Shown: positions 58,913 through 64,000 of the stretch, piece after piece
How positions within the stretch are numbered: the first letter of the stretch is position 1
Layout of the letters: each line of letters opens with the position of its first letter
Source: Desmodesmus armatus
Taxonomy: Eukaryota; Chlorophyta; Chlorophyceae; Sphaeropleales; Scenedesmaceae
Direction: 5' to 3'
Length of the DNA stretch: 64,000 nt
Assembly (NCBI GenBank): GCA_007449985.2
Contig: VIIQ02000895.1
Coordinates: 124,001-188,000, forward strand
Position numbers and translations under genes: made by a program
Notes under the pieces: model-generated
Told to the model about the DNA's origin: nothing
The model's database searches: none
The model's input: only the letters and a program-made list of their open reading frames with translations

Positions 58913-59396
58913 GAGCTGTGCACTGGCACACTTGGTTTAGGTTGAGGGTTGAGGGTTTCCTTGAGGCTGGTGTGGCGTATTTTACACAAAACACTGACTT
59001 GGGCTTCCACCTTTAAGCATGTGAGCAGGATGGCACAGTGCGGCACAGACATATATGAAGTCGACCTTGTCAATGCTGTGGAGAAAGTCAATGTTTTGAG
59101 GCTTGAAGGTACAGCTGCTGTGACAGCTGCACCCCAGTGTTACACATTGAGATGGAGCTGTGCACTGGCACACTTGGTTTAGGTTGAGGGTTGAGGGTTT
59201 CCTTGAGGCTGGTGTGGCGTATTTTACACAAAACACTGACTTGGGCTTCCACCTTTAAGCATGTGAGCAGGATGGCACAGTGCGGCACAGACATATATGA
59301 AGTCGACCTTGTCAATGCTGTGGAGAAAGTCAATGTTTTGAGGCTTGAAGGTACAGCTGCTGTGACAGCTGCACCCCAGTGTTACACATTGAGATG
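58913..59396. repeat. 242-bp tandem duplication, two near-identical copies
   Basis: Copy one is 58913-59154 and copy two starts at 59155. The copies appear identical over most of their length, from GAGCTGTGCACTGGCACAC to the shared end CACATTGAGATG. Each contains TTTAGGTTGAGGGTTGAGGG. No coding potential was seen. Confidence 0.9.
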
Positions 59397-59653
59397 GAGA
59401 ACAAGAACAGCATACAAGTGCTAGCACCAACAGTGTCAGCACCAACAGGTCCTCAAGCAACCAAAGGGCGACTCGTCAGTCCGCACAGCTACTGTCTACC
59501 AAGAACACAAACACACACATGCGAAGATTCAGGGTACACCAGGATCTTCATAACAGGTCACAGAAACTCCAGCCGATGTGATCACACAGCGCAATATCAC
59601 CAACATGATTTTGACATCACCACAAGTACACTACAATAACACACATGTCACAT

Positions 59654-61411
59654 TCACAGGCCTGGGATCTGGCCGATCAGCCCAAGGGCAGTGTTGATCA
59701 GGCCAGAGAGGTTGCCAGGACCACCGGGGGCACCACCGGCACCCAGGAGGCCTGCAGGGCCGCTGATGGCCTGAGACAGGGCGTTGAGCAGACCCCTCAC
59801 AGCGCGCAGGGTGGCCAGGTGGGGTGCCCACATGGCGGCGGTGGCAGGGGTGGCAACGCTGGGGCCCACGGCAGCCTGCAGGGTTGGATGGAACAGCAGT
59901 AGGTCAGCATGGTGAGGAAAGCCTGCTTGTGCAGCTTGAAGTCGACAGCGAGAGTTGGCCCAACTTGAGGCTGACATGTCATATAAGGTGAGTGCAGGTG
60001 AGTGTGAATATCATGGCACAGTTATTGCTGCTAGCGCGGCGCTATCTCGAGATATTCACACTCACCTGCATGCACCTTATATGACATTCTAGAGCTCTAG
60101 AGAGTCACACATCAGACAATCACCGCAATTGGGCTGTGTGGCGGCATTGATGTGGTTGACCTTTGACCAGTACTGAGCACAGAAAAACAGCTCAGGGTTT
60201 TGCAAACGACCAGCATTATGTTCAGCGCAGGATGCCAACTTGGCCCCATGGATGGCCAACCCGGCGGGCCGCACCTGCAGGAATGTGATGAGGCTGCCAA
60301 GGGTCTTCTCCAGGTGGTTGACGCCCAGAGCCAGGGGGTTGACAAACACACCGCGCTTCAGGGTCTGCACGGCAGTGATGCCTCCACCCACGAAGCGGCC
60401 AAACTCGCCCAGCAGCTCAGTGTAGATGTTGCCAAGGGCCAGTGCCTCACCCCTGCGGAGGAGAAAGTGGAAGTGGGGTGAAGACAGGAAGTGACGACAG
60501 TGATCAGCACTTGGCTAAGGTGCTGTTAGCAATGTTGCTGGTTGTGTGCCAAGACAAGGGTAGGCAAGCTTTGATGTGGGGTGCGAGCAATAGCTACCAA
60601 TCACTTGTTAAGCACAGCACCACACAGTCTACTTGTATGCAAATGTTCACAACAACATGCCTCTGGATGTCACCCCCTTGCATACACCATGCCCTACCTG
60701 ATCTTGCCGACCAGTGCAGACAGGGCGCTGTTGGTGACGCCAGCGGCGACGTTGATGCCAGCGATGTTCAGGGAGTTGATGGCGTTGACAATCTCAACCA
60801 GCAGGCGGCCGGCAGAGCGGTGGGCGTCCAGGGACTTGGTCAGCAGGCCTCCAACCAGCTTGCCTGCTGCAGAGTGGGCAGCCTGAGCAGACTGACCTGC
60901 AAGCAGCACGTTGGCACCAGCAACTGCATCAACAGGGAAAGTGCAGCAACATTGGCAGAAATCGTTGTCATGCCCAGCAACCAAGCAAGATATTGGTGTG
61001 TATACATATGCCAGTTGCTTTGAATGTGGTTGTGCACTGCAACAGGTGACTTGCGCAAAATCAGTCACAGCCTATCTGCTGTCCAAGGTGCGCGGCAGCA
61101 ACAAACACAGCCAGAGACTGGGGCCCAGTCGTTTGCTGGTCCTGCTTGTCAGTCATCATGCACATCTCTAGGACAGTTCAGGACAAACAAGATTGCTCTA
61201 GGTTTCTTGCTTTCGTGCCTTGCTCACCTGCAGCAGTTTCTGCGGGCACGATACCAGCGGTCAGTGCTGTCACCACGGGCGCAATAGCACCACCGACGGC
61301 GCCAGCAGCGGCACCAGCAGCAGCAGAGATCTTGTCTGCGGGCTTGTCCTCAGCAAAGGCAGAGGCGCAGAGCAAGGCCAGGGCCAAGACTGTGAAGGCT
61401 GTGCGGGCCAT
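59654..61411 (-). CDS. Gene G: secreted Ala/Gly-rich helical protein, paralogue of F
   Basis: Four exons (61228-61411, 60698-60923, 60275-60452, 59654-59875) give a closed 269-aa frame. The first three exons have exactly the same lengths and phases as in gene F (184, 226, 178 bp). The last is 39 bp shorter, removing 13 residues in the region that reads NLIGAVDGAVQAA in F. The signal peptide MARTAFTVLALALLCASAFA is identical. The third intron carries a 112-bp hairpin insertion absent from F. The gene is divergent from H. The function is unknown, as for F. Confidence 0.85.
59976..60087. mobile_element. MITE-like or foldback hairpin in intron 3 of gene G
   Basis: Inverted arms of 36 bp (59976-60011 and 60052-60087) differ at two positions and flank a 40-nt centre. 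The arms run ATGTCATATAAGG...GTGAGTGTGAATAT. The homologous intron of gene F lacks it. No clear target duplication was found, so transposition is likely but unproven. Confidence 0.65.
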
Positions 61412-61972
61412 TTGTGCTGGATGGGCTTGTATACGACGACTTCTTTTAGTTTGCGTGAAGCTGATTACACGTCAATGGAGACTTGTGCATGAGAGTGATC
61501 GTCTCCAGCGTTTTGAAGACTTGAACAAGTGACGCCCGATCAAGGTCAACGCACACCCGGCCCGGCAAGGTTGCTGCCAAGGTTGCGGAAACACGTCAGC
61601 ACGCCTGGTTGCTGACTTTGTTCATCTTATCGCAATCTTGTTGCACATATCATATGTATAGAGTGCAGCGATATGCCAACCTTAACTTGCACGGGCGACC
61701 TTGGCGGGCGCGCTGACTCAACCGTTGCAGCAACCTTGTCAGCCTCTTGGGACAATCAAAACTTCAAAGGCAGTGGCAGAAAGAGTGTACACATATCTCC
61801 GTTCCATACACCACTGCGTTTTGATATACGCCTTGATATACGCCTTTGATATACGCCTTTGATATACGCCTTTGATATACGCCTTTGATATACGCCCTTG
61901 ATATACGCCTTTGATATACGCCTTTGATATACGCCTACACATAACGTACCAGCTCCTTTCGCGCTCGCCACG
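61412..61972. promoter_or_regulatory. Divergent promoter region of genes G and H
   Basis: 561 bp separate the two start codons. It aligns in inverted orientation with the E/F promoter over the G-proximal part. It includes CCAAGGTTGC (61577-61586), GGCAAGGTTGC (61564-61574) and GCAACCTTG (61729-61737). The H-proximal end holds a minisatellite not present next to E. Confidence 0.6.
61820..61935 (+). repeat. 13-bp minisatellite TTTGATATACGCC, nine copies
   Basis: Nine units lie in tandem: seven match apart from the leading T, one is 12 bp and one has C for T. The array ends 37 bp before the ATG of gene H, so it lies in its 5' UTR or core promoter. It is absent from the equivalent position of gene E. 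Confidence 0.92.
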
Positions 61973-64000
61973 ATGAGGACACTCGCTGTCTTTGTGCTGG
62001 CCCTTGGCCTGGCTGTTGCCAGCGCCCAGTCCACATGCCGTGTCTACAAGACCTTCAACGCTGTTGCAAACACCGCCGTGGTCCAGGACACGATCGTCGT
62101 GCCCGACACTTTCCCTGTCGGAAACGTGCGGGTGTCCAACTTGGTGCTGGGCCACCCTGATGTGTCCTCCCTGCAGCTGGCTCTCATGCACAGGGCTACT
62201 GCCAACGACGCCTTCACGGAGAGCGCCATGACCCCTGCTGAGGACCAGGTTGGCTCCTACAACCCCCAGGCCCCTGTCAACGCAGGCCAGCCCGCCACCG
62301 GCCAGTATGTGCTGCGCATTACTGACAGCCAGCCTGGCGCTGAGGGGTGAGTGCTGGGCGCAGCAAGGCAGCAGGGTGTACACCACATGAGAGCATGACA
62401 CTACACGCACTGGGAGGGAGAGCAGGAGGCATGGAAGGACTGTACAGGGAGGGGCTGATGGCAAAGTGTACAGGAGGGGGGGGGTGTGGCAAGACACCTT
62501 TGACAAATGTTCGACTCCATGCGATGCGCTGCTGCTCACTGTAATTGCACACATCAATAGCCAGCCACACATCAGGCACACACAGGGTGGCCCGCTGAAG
62601 TGCCCTGAGCCATCATAAACATCATGCAAGCAGTCCTACTCACAACACACCTTGCCCGCCCCTCCTTGCTGTTGTGCCCTGCAGGCGCTTGATCTCCCTG
62701 ACCAGCTGGACCCTGCAGCTGTGCGAGGGCACCGCAACCATGGCAGCAGCGCCTGCCCCTGCCCCTGCCGCCGCCCCTGTCACTGCCTCTGCTGGCCCCA
62801 CTGACAGCAACAAGACTGAGGCTGCCAAGCCCCTGGCCTCTCTCAGGTCTGACAGTGCCAACCTGATGGGCCTGCTGTTCCCTGGCTTCAAGGCAGACGC
62901 TGGTGAGTATTGCGCTGCGGTTGTGTGGTGGTGGGGCTGTCAGATCCTTTGCTTGCTGCTACTGCCCCACACTGCTTACACTTACGAACTGATGGCTGGC
63001 ACTCACCCACCAGGATTTCAGTTGCACCACTGAGTCTGCGCAAGACTGTGCTACTGAGTGAGAGTGTGCAGAGCCTTACACTTTGTGCTGGTGCAAAACG
63101 CCTTGTCATGTTGCTGTGCTGGTACCACCACACAACAAGTCACCTTTGCGTGTTGCTGTGCTGCCTTCGTCCTGCAGCCCCCACTGGTGTGCTGGGTGCC
63201 GTCCACACCGTCAAGGATGCAGGCAGGGATGCCGTGGCCACCCACATCGCTGATGTGCTGAAGCTGGTGGCAGACCAGAGCGGTGAGTTTTGGTGTATCT
63301 GCTCCTTTATTTTTTTGCTTTGGAGCAGCCTGTGCACTGGGCTACTTCTTGACCATCCGCTGTGGCCACAAGCATGCCCCCCCCCCCAAATAAGAAGGGA
63401 TGGATGGATTGAAACACATGATGGACACCCTTGCTGACGGTCATGGTGCCCTTCCTGTTGCCGCTGTTGCCTGTTGCCGCTGTTCACCCCCCAGCTGTGT
63501 ACAAGGGTTTTTTCAACAAGAAGGTGTCTGACACCATCAACGGCGTCAACACCGCTGGCACTGCCGCCCAGGGCCTGATCACCAGGAAGGGCTCCCTGCT
63601 GGGCGACAAGGACAAGTCACTCAGGGGATTCATTGCAAACCTGAAGCAGTTTGTGGCTGCAGAGGCCAAGGGCACAGTGAGTGATAAGCCTGCGCTGCAG
63701 CTCTGCTGTTAGGGCCAGCACAACAATACGGTTGGTCTGCTCAGCCAGGCTATCGCTATTGTCTCTTTAGCCACAACATGTTGAACTGTGAGCATCCATT
63801 CTCCAAATGCGACATCCACTCTCCTAGTGCAAGCCTGTTCTCTGAGCATAAACATGGCAGGCGAGCGCTGCTGCAGGTCATGCGGCACACCCGCACCACA
63901 TCCAGTCCAACCATCTTCTGCACACCTTGTCACCCCTTCCTATCTGATCCCACCCAGGTTGAGTCTGTGCTGGGCAGCTTTGGCCAGCTGACCTCCCTGC
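61973..64000 (+). CDS. Gene H: secreted P-domain-like protein, paralogue of E, cut by window end
   Basis: Exons 61973-62346, 62685-62902, 63178-63282, 63495-63676 and 63958 to beyond 64000 match the first five exons of gene E in length and phase (374, 218, 105, 182 bp). The signal peptide MRTLAVFVLALGLAVASA differs from E at two positions. The first-exon protein differs from E at only a few residues (for example RVYKTF for RIYKTF), and the remaining exons are also nearly identical. The 3' three exons expected from gene E lie outside the window. Function as for E: unknown, extracellular. Confidence 0.85.

Larger units (their letters stand above)
55186..59653. other. Spacer of the inverted duplication, no gene supported
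   Basis: About 4.5 kb between convergent genes F and G. The outermost bases (to about 55250 and from about 59590) resemble each other as 3' UTRs (TGTGAATGTGACATGTGTG). The frames inside are short and lack splice-consistent continuation or any recognisable domain. It holds a 24-bp palindrome CCACCCCCCCTGCAG... (58082-58105), a 39-nt palindrome and a 242-bp tandem duplication (separate entries). Confidence 0.55.

Noticed and set aside
58935..59190. TTTAGGTTGAGGGTTGAGGG resembles plant-type telomere repeats (TTTAGGG)
   Set aside because: Only one or two imperfect units within a 242-bp tandem duplication; not a telomeric array.

Overview
The window is nuclear DNA of a eukaryote, most likely a green alga (Chlorophyta, probably Chlorophyceae). 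Genes are rich in short introns with GT-AG borders and CTGCAG-type acceptors. The DNA is full of CAG/CTG (polyGln) runs. The gene set includes WDR83, the axonemal dynein assembly factor DNAAF10 (WDR92), and a plant-type alpha/beta hydrolase with ubiquitin-interacting motifs. The species call is inference. I saw no prokaryotic operons, rRNA, tRNA or CRISPR array.

The left two thirds (1-41.5 kb) is built on duplications of one gene family, here called A, B, C and D, all on the minus strand. The shared architecture is a signal peptide, a right-handed beta-helix ectodomain made of about 26-residue coils, a cysteine-rich stalk, and a C-terminal domain with about nine membrane segments. A (2551-5611) lacks the first exon and is frameshifted. 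B (14569-19057) and C (24281-30115) each carry one single-base frameshift. D (36685-41467) is fully open (1175 aa). The 3' flanks of A and C contain decayed, inverted copies of the family promoter and first exon. A 5'-truncated non-LTR retrotransposon sits in the C flank, with a 3' hairpin, a TAACAG tail and an empty site in the A copy.

Single-copy genes lie between the family members. WDR83 (minus) and DNAAF10 (plus) are head to head. A dienelactone-hydrolase-family enzyme (minus) is convergent with DNAAF10. A FAS1-domain protein (minus) and a small polytopic membrane protein (plus) separate C from D. An alpha/beta hydrolase with a very long low-complexity tail (plus) follows D.

The right end (49.5-64 kb) is an inverted duplication. 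Each arm holds a divergent pair of genes for secreted proteins of unknown function: E(minus)/F(plus) and G(minus)/H(plus). The 4.5 kb between the arms has no supported gene but holds a 242-bp tandem duplication and a perfect 39-nt palindrome. H runs off the window. Exon coordinates were derived by hand from splice consensus, reading-frame closure and paralogue comparison; I had no transcript data.
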